Below are positions 9,892 through 23,694 of a stretch of DNA of 64,000 nt, piece after piece. Under the pieces are notes generated by a model that was not told where the DNA came from, did no database searches, and was given only the letters and a program-made list of their open reading frames with translations. A program made the translations under genes and the position numbers. The first letter of the stretch is position 1; each line of letters begins with the position of its first letter. Source of the stretch: Alphaproteobacteria bacterium (GTDB lineage Bacteria; Pseudomonadota; Alphaproteobacteria; GCA-2746255); the NCBI GenBank assembly GCA_021296325.1, contig JAGWAR010000002.1, forward strand, positions 1-64,000, given 5' to 3'.

Positions 9892-11694
9892 TTAGTCCCG
9901 CGTCGCCGCCTTGCCGCCGGCCAGATCCTCGGCCGCCGATTCGTCCGAGCGCTTGTGAACCTTCATCCGTTGCCACGCCTCTTCCGTCAACTCGTCCGCC
10001 ATCGCTTGCTTTGCCGCCTGCAAATCCGCCTCCCGGGCCGCCCGATGCAAGCGGTGGAGGGTTTCCTCCCAGCCATCCAGGGCCTGTTCCGACGGCGCCT
10101 CGGGCCGGACGAAGGCCCCGGCGGCGGCGTAAAAATCGGACGTCTGCAGCGGCGCCAGCGCCTCCGAAAAGCCCCGCCCTTCGAGGTGGCGGATCAGCGC
10201 CTCCGAATCCAGCTCGGCCCGGGCGCCGAAAGCCTCGACGATGGCCTGGCGCAGCCGGTCCAGATCTGGAAGCGGGAAAGTGAGGCTTCCGAAGCGCTCG
10301 GCGACCTCGTCATACAGATCGGGATGGTTCAGCACAACCGCAACGAGAATTTGCTGGCATTTTTTCAGCGGATCGGGGGGCGGCGTGGACAGCTTTTCCT
10401 CGACCGGACGCCGGTTTTTGGCCGGTTTTGCGCGGTCCCAGAGGCGGGCGCGGAAGTCGGAGCGGTAATGGGCCTGGACGCTGCGGTCCCGGATGCGGCG
10501 AACCATCTCCTCGAGGCGGCGTTCCAGGGCGGCGCGGCGCTCGGGCGTGTCGGCGGGCCGTTCGCCCAGGCCGGCGTCCCAGAGCAGATCGGCCAGGGGA
10601 CGGGCCTGTTCGAGGCAGCGCCCCATCGCCTCCGCCCCGCTTCCCTGGAGCAGGCTGGCCGGGTCCTCGCCGGCGGGCATCGCCGCAAAACGCAGGGAGT
10701 GTCCGGCGGTAAGCATGGGCAGCGCGCGTTCGGCGGCGCGGGTGGCGGCGCGCGCACCGGCGGCATCGCCGTCGAAGCAGAGCACCGGCTCCGGGGCCAG
10801 CCGCCACAATTCGCGGATCTGGTTTTCGGTCAAGGCCGTGCCGAGGGGGGCGACGGCGTTGCGCAGGCCGGCCCGGTGCAGGGCCAACACGTCGAGATAG
10901 CCTTCCGTGACGATGACCTCGCGGCGGCGGCGCGCCATCTCCCTGGCGGCGGCGAAACCATAGAGGACGCTGCCCTTGTTGAAGAGGCGCGTTTCCGGCG
11001 AATTGACGTATTTGGCGAGCCCTTCGGCCTCGCCGAAGATGCGCCCGCCAAAGGCGATGATGCGCCCGCGGCGATCCGTGATCGGAAAGAGGATGCGCCG
11101 GCGGAAGCGTTCGTAAGGCTCCTTCGGGGGATCCACCGTGACGAGCAGGCCCGCCTCGATCATCTCCTTTTCCGAAAAGCCCTGATCGGTTAGCGCCTTT
11201 TTCATCAGCCCCCGGCCTTCCGGCGCGAAGCCCACGCGAAAGGCGCGGAGCGTCGCCTCGTCGAGGCCGCGGCCTTTCAGGTAGTCGAGCGGACCGGCGC
11301 CGCGGGGGCCAAAGAGTTCCGATTCCGCCCATTTCGCCGCCGCCTCGAGCAGGGTGACGAGGCGGTCGGCCTCGCGCGCCCGGGAGGCGGCCTCGGGGTC
11401 CGGCTTCGGCATGGCCAGCCCGGCCAGCCCGGCCAGCTTTTCGACCGCCTCTGGAAAGGACAGGCCACCCGTCTGCATTTCGAAATTGATGACGTCGCCA
11501 TGGGCGCCGCAACCGAAGCAATGGTAGAAGCCCTTGTCCTCGTTCACGGTGAAGGAGGGCGTCTTTTCCTTGTGGAAGGGGCAAAGGCCGAGATGTTCGC
11601 GGCCGCGGCGCTTCAGCTGCACGCGCCGGCCCACCACGTCGGCAAGCGGCACCCGGTCGCGAATTTCGTCAAGAAACTGGGCCGAGAAGCTCAT
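9892..11694 (-). CDS. dnaG: DNA primase
   Basis: HLGLCPFHKEKTPSFTVNEDKGFYHCFGCGAHGDVINF zinc-binding domain; Toprim EGYLDVLALHRAG, CFDGDAAG. Confidence 0.97.
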   Translation of the reverse strand: MSFSAQFLDEIRDRVPLADVVGRRVQLKRRGREHLGLCPFHKEKTPSFTVNEDKGFYHCFGCGAHGDVINFEMQTGGLSFPEAVEKLAGLAGLAMPKPDPEAASRAREADRLVTLLEAAAKWAESELFGPRGAGPLDYLKGRGLDEATLRAFRVGFAPEGRGLMKKALTDQGFSEKEMIEAGLLVTVDPPKEPYERFRRRILFPITDRRGRIIAFGGRIFGEAEGLAKYVNSPETRLFNKGSVLYGFAAAREMARRRREVIVTEGYLDVLALHRAGLRNAVAPLGTALTENQIRELWRLAPEPVLCFDGDAAGARAATRAAERALPMLTAGHSLRFAAMPAGEDPASLLQGSGAEAMGRCLEQARPLADLLWDAGLGERPADTPERRAALERRLEEMVRRIRDRSVQAHYRSDFRARLWDRAKPAKNRRPVEEKLSTPPPDPLKKCQQILVAVVLNHPDLYDEVAERFGSLTFPLPDLDRLRQAIVEAFGARAELDSEALIRHLEGRGFSEALAPLQTSDFYAAAGAFVRPEAPSEQALDGWEETLHRLHRAAREADLQAAKQAMADELTEEAWQRMKVHKRSDESAAEDLAGGKAATRD

Positions 11695-11750
11695 CTGGCG
11701 TCGATCCGTCCCACGTTATCCAACGGCCTTCCCATATAGGGAAGCGCGTC

Positions 11751-12206
11751 TCAACCTAGCATCTCTTTTACGATGCCGCTCGCCTTCGCAAAATCCATGC
11801 GCCCGGCATAGCGCTCGCGAAGGGCCGCCATGACCCGCCCCATGTCCTTGAGGTTGGAGGCGTCCGCCTCGCCCACCACGGTTTCGACCGCCTGGCGCAG
11901 CTCGTCCCCCTCCATCTGCTTGGGCAGGAAGCGGTTGATGACCTCGACCTCGGCCCGCTCGCGGTCCACCAGATCCTGGCGGCCGCCCTGGAGGTAAAGC
12001 GCGATCGATTCGTCGCGCTGCTTCACCATCTTCTGCAGGAGCTGCAGGATTTCGTCGTCCTCGAGGCCGGCCTCGCCCCGTTCCGGCCGCACGGCGATCT
12101 CGCGATCCTTCAACGCGGCAAGAATCAGGCGAATCGTCGAGACGGCAACCTTGTCCTGGGACTTGAGCGCGGACTTGAGCGCCTCGTTCAGCTGGGTGCG
12201 CAGCAT
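11751..12206 (-). CDS. yqeY: GatB/YqeY domain-containing protein
   Basis: MLRTQLNEALKSALKSQDKVAVSTIRLILAALKDREIAVR...YLPKQ-like RFLPKQMEGDEL...KDMGRVMAALRERYAGRMDFAKASGIVKEML. Confidence 0.92.
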   Translation of the reverse strand: MLRTQLNEALKSALKSQDKVAVSTIRLILAALKDREIAVRPERGEAGLEDDEILQLLQKMVKQRDESIALYLQGGRQDLVDRERAEVEVINRFLPKQMEGDELRQAVETVVGEADASNLKDMGRVMAALRERYAGRMDFAKASGIVKEMLG

Positions 12207-12337
12207 GCGGTCAGGTATGGAAGATGTATGGACATGATTGCGGAAACCTCTGAAGGTACAGGAATCGAACCGGCTTGGCAACCGTCGGAGATTTGATAAG
12301 CGTCTGATACAAAAACGCTTTTTCGGACAACGCCCCC

Positions 12338-12366
12338 TTGACGGCGGCATGGCTTTTGCTTATGTA
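12338..12366 (+). promoter_or_regulatory. Putative sigma-70 promoter upstream of carAB
   Basis: TTGACG (12338-12343), 17-nt spacer, TATGTA (12361-12366). Confidence 0.45.
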
Positions 12367-12504
12367 ACGCCGGGTCCCCAGAAAAAACCCGCCCGATCCA
12401 AGGTGCCGGCACGGCGTTGCGAAGCCCCTTGAGCCGAACGGGTTCGCCTGCCGGAAAGACCCGCGAAAAGGACGGCACATGCCTTACGGAACGCTCCGGT
12501 AACG

Positions 12505-13684
12505 ATGACGCCTGCGCAGCCCCAACGGAGCCTGCGTACAGACGGGAGTCCCCCTCCCGGAACGACGGCGGTATTGGTGCTGGAGGACGGCCACGTGTTG
12601 TGGGGCAAGGGCCTGGGCGCCCAGGGGGAGGCGGTCGGCGAGGTCTGCTTCAACACGGCGATCACCGGCTATCAGGAGATCCTGACGGACCCCTCCTATG
12701 CCGGCCAGATCATCACCTTCACCTTCCCCCATATCGGCAATGTCGGCACGAACCCGGAGGACCGGGAGCGCGCCCACCCCGCCGCCCGCGGTTTCGTGCT
12801 GCGCTCCGCCATTTCCGAGCCCTCGAACTTCCGAAGCGCCGCCCATCTCGACGCCTGGGCGAAACAGGAAGGCATGATCGGCATTTCCGGCGTGGACACG
12901 CGCCGGCTTACCCGACGCATCCGGGATGCGGGTGCGCCGAAAGGCATCGTCAGCTTCCCCGGGGACGGGCGCTTCGACCTCGATGCGCTCCACGCCGAAG
13001 CCCGGGCCTGGCCGGGGCTGGAGGGCATGGACCTGGCCAAGGAAGTGACGACGAAGGACGCCTACGATTGGGACGAGACCTGCTGGCGGCTGGGCCGGGG
13101 CTACGACCGGCAGCGGGCGCCCGACCACCACGTCGTCGCCATCGATTACGGGGCGAAGTGGAACATCCTGCGCTCGCTGGCGAATGCGGGGGCGCGCCTC
13201 ACCGTGTTGCCGGCCAGCGCCAAGGCGAACGAGATCTTGAGCCTGAAGCCCGACGGCATCTTTCTTTCGAACGGGCCAGGCGACCCGGCGGCTACAGGGG
13301 CCTACGCCGTGCCGGTGCTGAAGGATTTGATCGCCTCGAGCGTGCCGATTTTCGGCATCTGCCTCGGCCATCAGCTACTGGCGCTTAGCCTGGGAGCGAA
13401 AACGAAGAAGATGTTTCTCGGCCACCGGGGCGCCAACCATCCGGTCAAGGATTTGAAAACCGGGCGCGTCGAGATCACCAGCCAGAACCACGGCTTCGTC
13501 GTCGTCGAGGAAAGTCTGCCCAAGGGCGTCACGATGTCCCACGTCTCGCTGTTCGACGGTTCGCTCGAGGGCCTCGCCGTCGAGGGCAAACCGGTTTTCT
13601 CCGTCCAGTACCACCCGGAAGCCTCGCCCGGCCCCCATGACAGCCACTATCTGTTCGAGCGGTTCCTGCAGCGGATCAAAGACC

Positions 13685-13692
<8 letters not shown>
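12505..13692 (+). CDS. carA: Carbamoyl-phosphate synthase small subunit
   Basis: [37 protein letters not shown]; GATase [34 protein letters not shown]. Confidence 0.97.
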
Positions 13693-16942
<3,250 letters not shown>

Positions 16943-17023
16943 GCCTACCGGAGAACCGGAAAGTAGAAGGCCCCTTGCCGGGGTGTGGTTGCCATCGGCG
17001 GGAGGCGGGAGTGCTTTATCGCA

Positions 17024-17497
17024 ATGGACAAGATTCCCATGACCGTATCCGGATTGGAGCGGCTTCAGGACGAGCTGAAGCGGCTCAAATCCATCGACCG
17101 GCCGGCGGTGATCCAGCAAATCGCCGAGGCGCGCGACCATGGCGATCTTTCCGAAAACGCCGAATACCACGCGGCGCGCGAACGCCAGGCCTTCGTCGAA
17201 GGGCGCATCGCCGAGATCGAGGAGATCACCAGCCGCGCCGACGTCATCGATGTCAGCAAGCTTTCCGGCAAGTCGATCAAGTTCGGCGCGACGGTGAAAC
17301 TGGTCGACGAGGACACCGATGAAAAGGTGACTTATCAGATCGTCGGCGCCGACGAATCGGACATCAAGCAGGGCTTGCTTTCCGTCTCCTCGCCCCTGGC
17401 CCGCGCCCTGATCGGCAAGGAGAAGGGCGACTCCGTCGAGGTGACGACGCCGGCCGGTTCAAAGTCCTACGAAATTCTTTCGGTGAAATACCGCTAG
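17024..17497 (+). CDS. greA: Transcription elongation factor GreA
   Basis: [62 protein letters not shown]. Confidence 0.97.
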   Translation: MDKIPMTVSGLERLQDELKRLKSIDRPAVIQQIAEARDHGDLSENAEYHAARERQAFVEGRIAEIEEITSRADVIDVSKLSGKSIKFGATVKLVDEDTDEKVTYQIVGADESDIKQGLLSVSSPLARALIGKEKGDSVEVTTPAGSKSYEILSVKYR

Positions 17498-17527
17498 GGC
17501 CGGACGGCGAAGAAGCGTCGCGTGCGG

Positions 17528-18073
17528 TTAGGCGCTTTTTTTCCGGGTAGCGGGCGATGCGTCCCCGGATTGGGCGCGCAGCGATTTCGGCGTGGGCGCA
17601 TCGACGTCGATCGGCACGCCCGGCGTGTATTTCGAGGAACGGATAGCGAGCGCCGATTTGACATGGCCGACGTTCGGCGCCGGCGTGAGGCGCGTGGTGA
17701 GAAAGCGCTGGTAGCTGTCCCAGTCCTCGGCAAAAATCTTGAGCAGAAAATCCGTTTCGCCAGCCAGCATGTGACACTCGCTGACTTCCGGCCAGCTGCC
17801 GACCATCGCCTCGAAGGCTTCGAGGTCCGACTCGGCCTGGCTGTTGAGGCCGACCTGGGCAAAGACGGTGACCCCGAAGCCGAGCTGCTCGGCATCGACG
17901 TCGGCGTGGTAGCCACGGATGTAGCCCGCCTTCTCCAGCGCGCGCACCCGGCGCAGGCAGGGCGGCGGGGAAATGCCGACGCGCTTGGCCAGTTCGACGT
18001 TCGTCATGCGGCCGTCCGTCTGCAGGTCGCGCAGGATCTGCCGATCGATTCGATCAAGTTTCACGCGCGCCAC
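17528..18073 (-). CDS. Lrp/AsnC family transcriptional regulator
   Basis: KLDRIDRQILRDLQTDGRMTNVELAKRVGISPPPCLRRVRALEKAGYIRGYHA; RAM domain. Confidence 0.93.
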   Translation of the reverse strand: MARVKLDRIDRQILRDLQTDGRMTNVELAKRVGISPPPCLRRVRALEKAGYIRGYHADVDAEQLGFGVTVFAQVGLNSQAESDLEAFEAMVGSWPEVSECHMLAGETDFLLKIFAEDWDSYQRFLTTRLTPAPNVGHVKSALAIRSSKYTPGVPIDVDAPTPKSLRAQSGDASPATRKKSA

Positions 18074-18240
18074 GATTCGAAAGCTCTCTGTTTCCGGAAA
18101 AATTTGAAATTATATTACTCAATCTTACCCGAGGCGGCCGGGAAGGCAAGCCGCCAATTGGCCGGCCGGTTTTCGCCCCTCCCTCCCCGGCTTCGCCCCT
18201 ACCTCCGGGCCAAGGGGCCGCGTATGCTGCGGGCAAGCCC

Positions 18241-19203
18241 ATGACCGAAAAAAGCTGCTGGATTTTGACGGAAGGCATGGCGGGCACCGAGAACCAGGCG
18301 CTCGGCCTGGCCGAGGCGTTGGGCATGCGCCCGGAGGTGAAACGCGTCCGGGCCCGCGCACCCTGGCGGTGGCTGCCAGCCGCGCTTTGGCCCTGCCCGC
18401 TCGCCGCCCAGGCGTCCGGTGCCGACCCGTTGCGCCCGCCCTGGCCGGACCTGCTGATCAGCGGCGGGCGGAAAAGCGTCGCCATGGCGCTGGCCATCAA
18501 GGCGAAGAGCCGGGGCCGGACCTTCGCGGTCCATCTGCTGAATCCCTATGGCTGCGCGAAAGGCTTCGACCTTGTCACCGTGCCGCGCCACGACCACCTG
18601 GAAGGCAACAACGTCGTCGTGACGGAAGGCGCACTGACCCGGATCACGCCGGCCCGGCTGGCGGCGGCGCTCGGCCGCCACGGCGAGCGCCTGGGCCGGC
18701 TGGCGATGCCCCGCTTCACCGTGTTGCTGGGCGGCGCCAACAAGCATCTGCGCTTCACGCCGCGGGCGGCCGAAGAACTGGCCGTGCTGCTGAAGGCCGC
18801 CGTCGGGGAAACGGGGGGCTCGTTGCTGATTACGCCCTCGCGGCGAACGCCGGCCGAGGCGCTGGCGCGGCTTCGCGCCGGCCTCGAAGGGGTGGCGGCG
18901 GAAATCTGGGAGGGTGGCGGCGACAATCCCTACTTCGCCTATCTGGCGGCGGCGGACGCCATCGTGGTGACGAACGATTCGATCTCGATGGCCTCGGAAG
19001 CGGCCAGCACCGGCAAGCCGGTCTATGTTTTCGACCTCGAAGGGGAGGCCCGGAAATTCCGGACGTTCCACGAAAATCTAAGGGCGAAGGGCATCGCCCG
19101 GCCCTTTGACGGCACGTTCGAACGCTGGGTCTATGCGCCGCTCGACGACACGGCCCGCGTGGCGGAAGCGGTGCGCACCCGGATGGCGTCAAAAGGTGGT
19201 TAA
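18241..19203 (+). CDS. Mitochondrial fission ELM1 family protein (DUF1022)
   Basis: CWILTEGMAGTENQALGLAEALG...; LLGGANKHLRFT; LLITPSRRTP; NPYFAYLAAADAIVVTNDSISMASEAASTGKPVYV. Confidence 0.85.
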   Translation: MTEKSCWILTEGMAGTENQALGLAEALGMRPEVKRVRARAPWRWLPAALWPCPLAAQASGADPLRPPWPDLLISGGRKSVAMALAIKAKSRGRTFAVHLLNPYGCAKGFDLVTVPRHDHLEGNNVVVTEGALTRITPARLAAALGRHGERLGRLAMPRFTVLLGGANKHLRFTPRAAEELAVLLKAAVGETGGSLLITPSRRTPAEALARLRAGLEGVAAEIWEGGGDNPYFAYLAAADAIVVTNDSISMASEAASTGKPVYVFDLEGEARKFRTFHENLRAKGIARPFDGTFERWVYAPLDDTARVAEAVRTRMASKGG

Positions 19204-19268
19204 AGGCCGGCCCTTCCTTGCAAGGGCCAGATGAGAAACCTATGTTAGCCTCCGGAGGCAACGCCCGG

Positions 19269-20255
19269 ATGGCACCCATCGTCACGAAAACCCTGATCAT
19301 CGGTTCCGGTGCCGCCGGGTATACGGCGGCGATCTATGCGGCACGGGCGGGGCTTGACCCCGTTCTCGTCCAGGGCATCCAGCCGGGCGGGCAGCTGACG
19401 ATCACGACGGACGTCGAGAACTATCCGGGCTTCGCCGACGTCATCCAGGGCCCCTGGCTGATGGAACAGATGGAGGCCCAGGCGAAACATGTCGGCACCC
19501 GAATCGAATCGGACACCATCGTCGAGGTCGATTTTTCGAAACGCCCCTTCGTCGCCAAGGGCGATTCGGGCAACGTCTATCAAGGCGAGACGCTGATTAT
19601 CGCGACCGGCGCGCAGGCGCGCTGGCTTGGCCTGGAGAGCGAGCAGAAATTTCAGGGCTTCGGCGTTTCGGCCTGCGCCACCTGCGACGGGTTCTTCTTC
19701 CGGGACAAGGTCGTCGCCGTCATCGGCGGCGGCAACACGGCGGTCGAGGAAGCGATCTACCTGACCAACCACGCCAGCAAGGTTTTCCTGATCCACCGGC
19801 GCGACGAGCTTCGGGCCGAGAAGATCCTGCAGGAGCGCCTGTTCCGGAACGAGAAGATCGAACCCGTCTGGAACCACGTCGTCGAGGAAATCCTCGGCAC
19901 GGAAAAACCCGTGCTTGGCGTCACCGGCGCCCGCATCCGCGACGTGAACACGAACAAGACCCGGGACCTGGCCGTGGATGGCGTCTTCGTCGCCATCGGC
20001 CATACGCCGACGACAAAACTGTTCGAAGGCCAGATCGACATGGACAAGGAGGGATACATCCTCACCGCCGCCGATAGCACCCGCACAAACGTGCCGGGCG
20101 TCTTCGCCGCCGGCGATGTCCAGGACAAGATCTATCGCCAGGCCGTCACCGCGGCGGGCACCGGCTGCATGGCAGCGCTGGAAGCGGAGAAGTTCCTCGC
20201 CGCCCATGAATCGGAAGCCGCCCCCGGCCAGGCGCCGGCCAGCGCCACGGCCTAA
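19269..20255 (+). CDS. trxB: Thioredoxin-disulfide reductase
   Basis: TKTLIIGSGAAGYTAAIYAARAGLDPVLVQGIQPGGQL; redox CATCDGFFF; AVIGGGNTAVEEAIYL. Confidence 0.96.
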   Translation: MAPIVTKTLIIGSGAAGYTAAIYAARAGLDPVLVQGIQPGGQLTITTDVENYPGFADVIQGPWLMEQMEAQAKHVGTRIESDTIVEVDFSKRPFVAKGDSGNVYQGETLIIATGAQARWLGLESEQKFQGFGVSACATCDGFFFRDKVVAVIGGGNTAVEEAIYLTNHASKVFLIHRRDELRAEKILQERLFRNEKIEPVWNHVVEEILGTEKPVLGVTGARIRDVNTNKTRDLAVDGVFVAIGHTPTTKLFEGQIDMDKEGYILTAADSTRTNVPGVFAAGDVQDKIYRQAVTAAGTGCMAALEAEKFLAAHESEAAPGQAPASATA

Positions 20256-20270
20256 ATCCAAGAACGTTTT

Positions 20271-21410
20271 CTAGCCCGGCTTCTTTTCCCGCTGTTCGAG
20301 CCACCAGCCATATTGGCGGGGCCAGAGCGCGAAATCGGGATCGACGCCCAGCTCGCGCGCCGCGTGCAGCGGCCAGTTCGGGTTGAAGAGAAGCTCGCGG
20401 GCAAGCGCCACGAAATCCGCCCGGCCTTCCCGAACGATCGCTTCGGCCTGCACGGCCTCGCGAATAAGCCCGACGGCGACGGTGGCGATGCCGGCCTCCT
20501 TGCGCACGCGTTCCGCAAAGGGCACCTGATAGCCCGGATGCTGCGGGATCGTCATGAGCGAAACGGGCCCGGTCATGCCGCCGGAGGAACAGACGACGGC
20601 ATCGACACCGCGCATCTTCAGGCCACGGGCAAGCTCGACCGTATCGTCCAGCGTCCAGCCACCTTCCGCCCAGTCCGTCGCCGAGCAACGGAAGAAAAGC
20701 GGCCGCTCCTCGGGCCAGGCATCGCGCACGGCTTCGACGACTTCGAAGGCAAAGCGCGTGCGGTTGGCAAGCGGGCCGCCATAGGCGTCCTGCCGCCGGT
20801 TCGAAAGCGGGGAAAGGAACTGGTGAATCAGGAAGCCGTGGCCGCCATAAATCTCGGCGACGTCGAAACCGGCCGACGCGGCGCGGCGGGCGGCAGCATG
20901 AAACGCATGTTTGACCTTTGCGATGCCCGCTTCGTCGAGGGCGTCCGGCACGACCCAGCCTTCGCCGACCGGGATCGCGGAAGGGGCGACCAGGGGCCAC
21001 GGTCCCTCGCCGCGGGCGGCCTCGGCGGGACCGAGCGGGCCCTTGCCTTCCCAGACGCGCTGCTCGCTTCCCTTGCGGCCGCAATGGCTTAGCTGGATGC
21101 CGGCGCGCGCGCCCTGGGCATGGAGGAAACGGGCGATGCGTTCGAGCGGTGGGACGTGATCGTCCGTCCAGATGCCGAGATCGCCGTGGGTACGGCGCCC
21201 GTGCGCCTCGACGGCGGTCGCCTCGGTGAAGACGATGCCGGCACCCCCCAGCGCGAGCCGGCCGAGATGGGCGAAGTGCCAGTCATCCGCCACGCCCTCC
21301 CTGGCGGAATACTGGCTCATCGGGGAGACGACGATGCGGTTTGGTACCGTCACCCCCCGCAGGCGGCAGGGCTTAAAAAGGGCGGAAGCGGACTGGCTCA
21401 TCCGTCGCAA
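20271..21410 (-). CDS. NADH:flavin oxidoreductase/NADH oxidase (YqjM/NamA-like old yellow enzyme)
   Basis: LFKPCRLRGVTVPNRIVVSPMSQYSAREGVADDWHFAHLGRLALGGAGIVFTEATAVEAHGRRTHGDLGIW; IQLSHCGRKGS; GFDVAEIYGGHGFLIHQFLSPLSNRRQDAYGG. Confidence 0.93.
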   Translation of the reverse strand: MRRMSQSASALFKPCRLRGVTVPNRIVVSPMSQYSAREGVADDWHFAHLGRLALGGAGIVFTEATAVEAHGRRTHGDLGIWTDDHVPPLERIARFLHAQGARAGIQLSHCGRKGSEQRVWEGKGPLGPAEAARGEGPWPLVAPSAIPVGEGWVVPDALDEAGIAKVKHAFHAAARRAASAGFDVAEIYGGHGFLIHQFLSPLSNRRQDAYGGPLANRTRFAFEVVEAVRDAWPEERPLFFRCSATDWAEGGWTLDDTVELARGLKMRGVDAVVCSSGGMTGPVSLMTIPQHPGYQVPFAERVRKEAGIATVAVGLIREAVQAEAIVREGRADFVALARELLFNPNWPLHAARELGVDPDFALWPRQYGWWLEQREKKPG

Positions 21411-21434
21411 TATAAACCAACCGATGGGTCGGAA

Positions 21435-22412
21435 TTACATGTAAAGGGGTTCGCCGCTCAGGCCCGTGTAGAGGTCGGCCACGAATTCCGCATAGCCGTT
21501 GTAGAGCTGGGTCCGCACGATATCGGAGGTACCGAGCACGCGTTCCTGGGACTGGGCCCAGCGCGGATGCGGCACTTCCGGATTAACGTTCGCCCAGAAG
21601 CCGTATTCGCGCGGCGACACTTTTTCCCAGAAGGTTTCGGAGCGTTCGGAGACGAAGGAGAAACGCACGATCGACTTGATCGACTTGAAGCCGTATTTCC
21701 ACGGCACCGCCAGCCGCAAGGGCGCACCGTTCTGGGGCAGCACCGGCTTGCCATAGGCGCCGGTGACCAGGAAGGCGAGCTCGTGCGTCGCCTCCTGCAT
21801 CGTCAACGCCTCGACATAGGGCCAGGGGTACCAGTGCTGTTTCTGGCCGGGCGCCGTCTTCGGGTCGAGGAAGGTTTCCATCATGACGTATTTCGCTTCC
21901 GCCCGGGGCTTGGCGAAATCCACCAGCGCCTTCATGGGAAAGCCGCTCCACGGCACGACCATCGACCACGCCTCGACGCAGCGGTGCCGGTAGATGCGTT
22001 CCTCGAGCGGCATTTTCTTCAGGAGATCATCGATGCCGATCTCGACCGGCTTTTCGACGAGGCCGTCGAGGACGACCGTCCAGGGACGGATCTTCAGCGC
22101 CTGGGCTGCCTCGCTGATCTTCTTGTGGGAGCCGAATTCGTAGAAATTGTTGTAGGTAGTGACGAATTTCTCGCCCGTAATGGCGCGCCCGCCAACGTAG
22201 CGGGGATTGTGTTCGACGGGATAGAGATGCGCGCTCGGGTCCGCCTCGGCGGCGAAGGCGGAGCCGGCGAGCGAAGCCATCAGCGGCGAGGCGGCGGCCA
22301 GGATCGAGCCCGCGGCGATGTCGCGCATGAGCTGGCGCCGGCTGCGGAAGAGGGCCTCCGGGGTGACGGCGCTTGCGGGGAGTTCCCAGTCGCGTCGGGT
22401 GGGTGATGTCAT
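21435..22412 (-). CDS. msrP: Protein-methionine-sulfoxide reductase catalytic subunit MsrP (YedY)
   Basis: Tat-like SRRQLMRDIAAGS; TTYNNFYEFGSHKKI; RCVEAWSMVVPWSGFPM (molybdopterin-ligating Cys). Confidence 0.93.
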   Translation of the reverse strand: MTSPTRRDWELPASAVTPEALFRSRRQLMRDIAAGSILAAASPLMASLAGSAFAAEADPSAHLYPVEHNPRYVGGRAITGEKFVTTYNNFYEFGSHKKISEAAQALKIRPWTVVLDGLVEKPVEIGIDDLLKKMPLEERIYRHRCVEAWSMVVPWSGFPMKALVDFAKPRAEAKYVMMETFLDPKTAPGQKQHWYPWPYVEALTMQEATHELAFLVTGAYGKPVLPQNGAPLRLAVPWKYGFKSIKSIVRFSFVSERSETFWEKVSPREYGFWANVNPEVPHPRWAQSQERVLGTSDIVRTQLYNGYAEFVADLYTGLSGEPLYM

Positions 22413-22488
22413 CTTGCCATTCTCCGTTGCCTCTTGGGAGAGGTAAAGGGTGGATGGCCGCCTTGCCACTCAACTTCCCGTGACGGGG

Positions 22489-23694
<1,206 letters not shown>

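Noticed and set aside
12258-12271. ACAGGAATCGAACC, complement of a tRNA T-loop-like GGTTCGATTCCTGT
   Set aside because: No matching T-stem, acceptor or anticodon arm could be built around it; could be chance or a degraded tRNA/att remnant, not callable.
17498-17545. Possible greA/lrp convergent terminator near GGCGCTTTTTTTCC
   Set aside because: The T-run is the complement of Lys codons at the Lrp C-terminus and the hairpin is weak and poorly defined.
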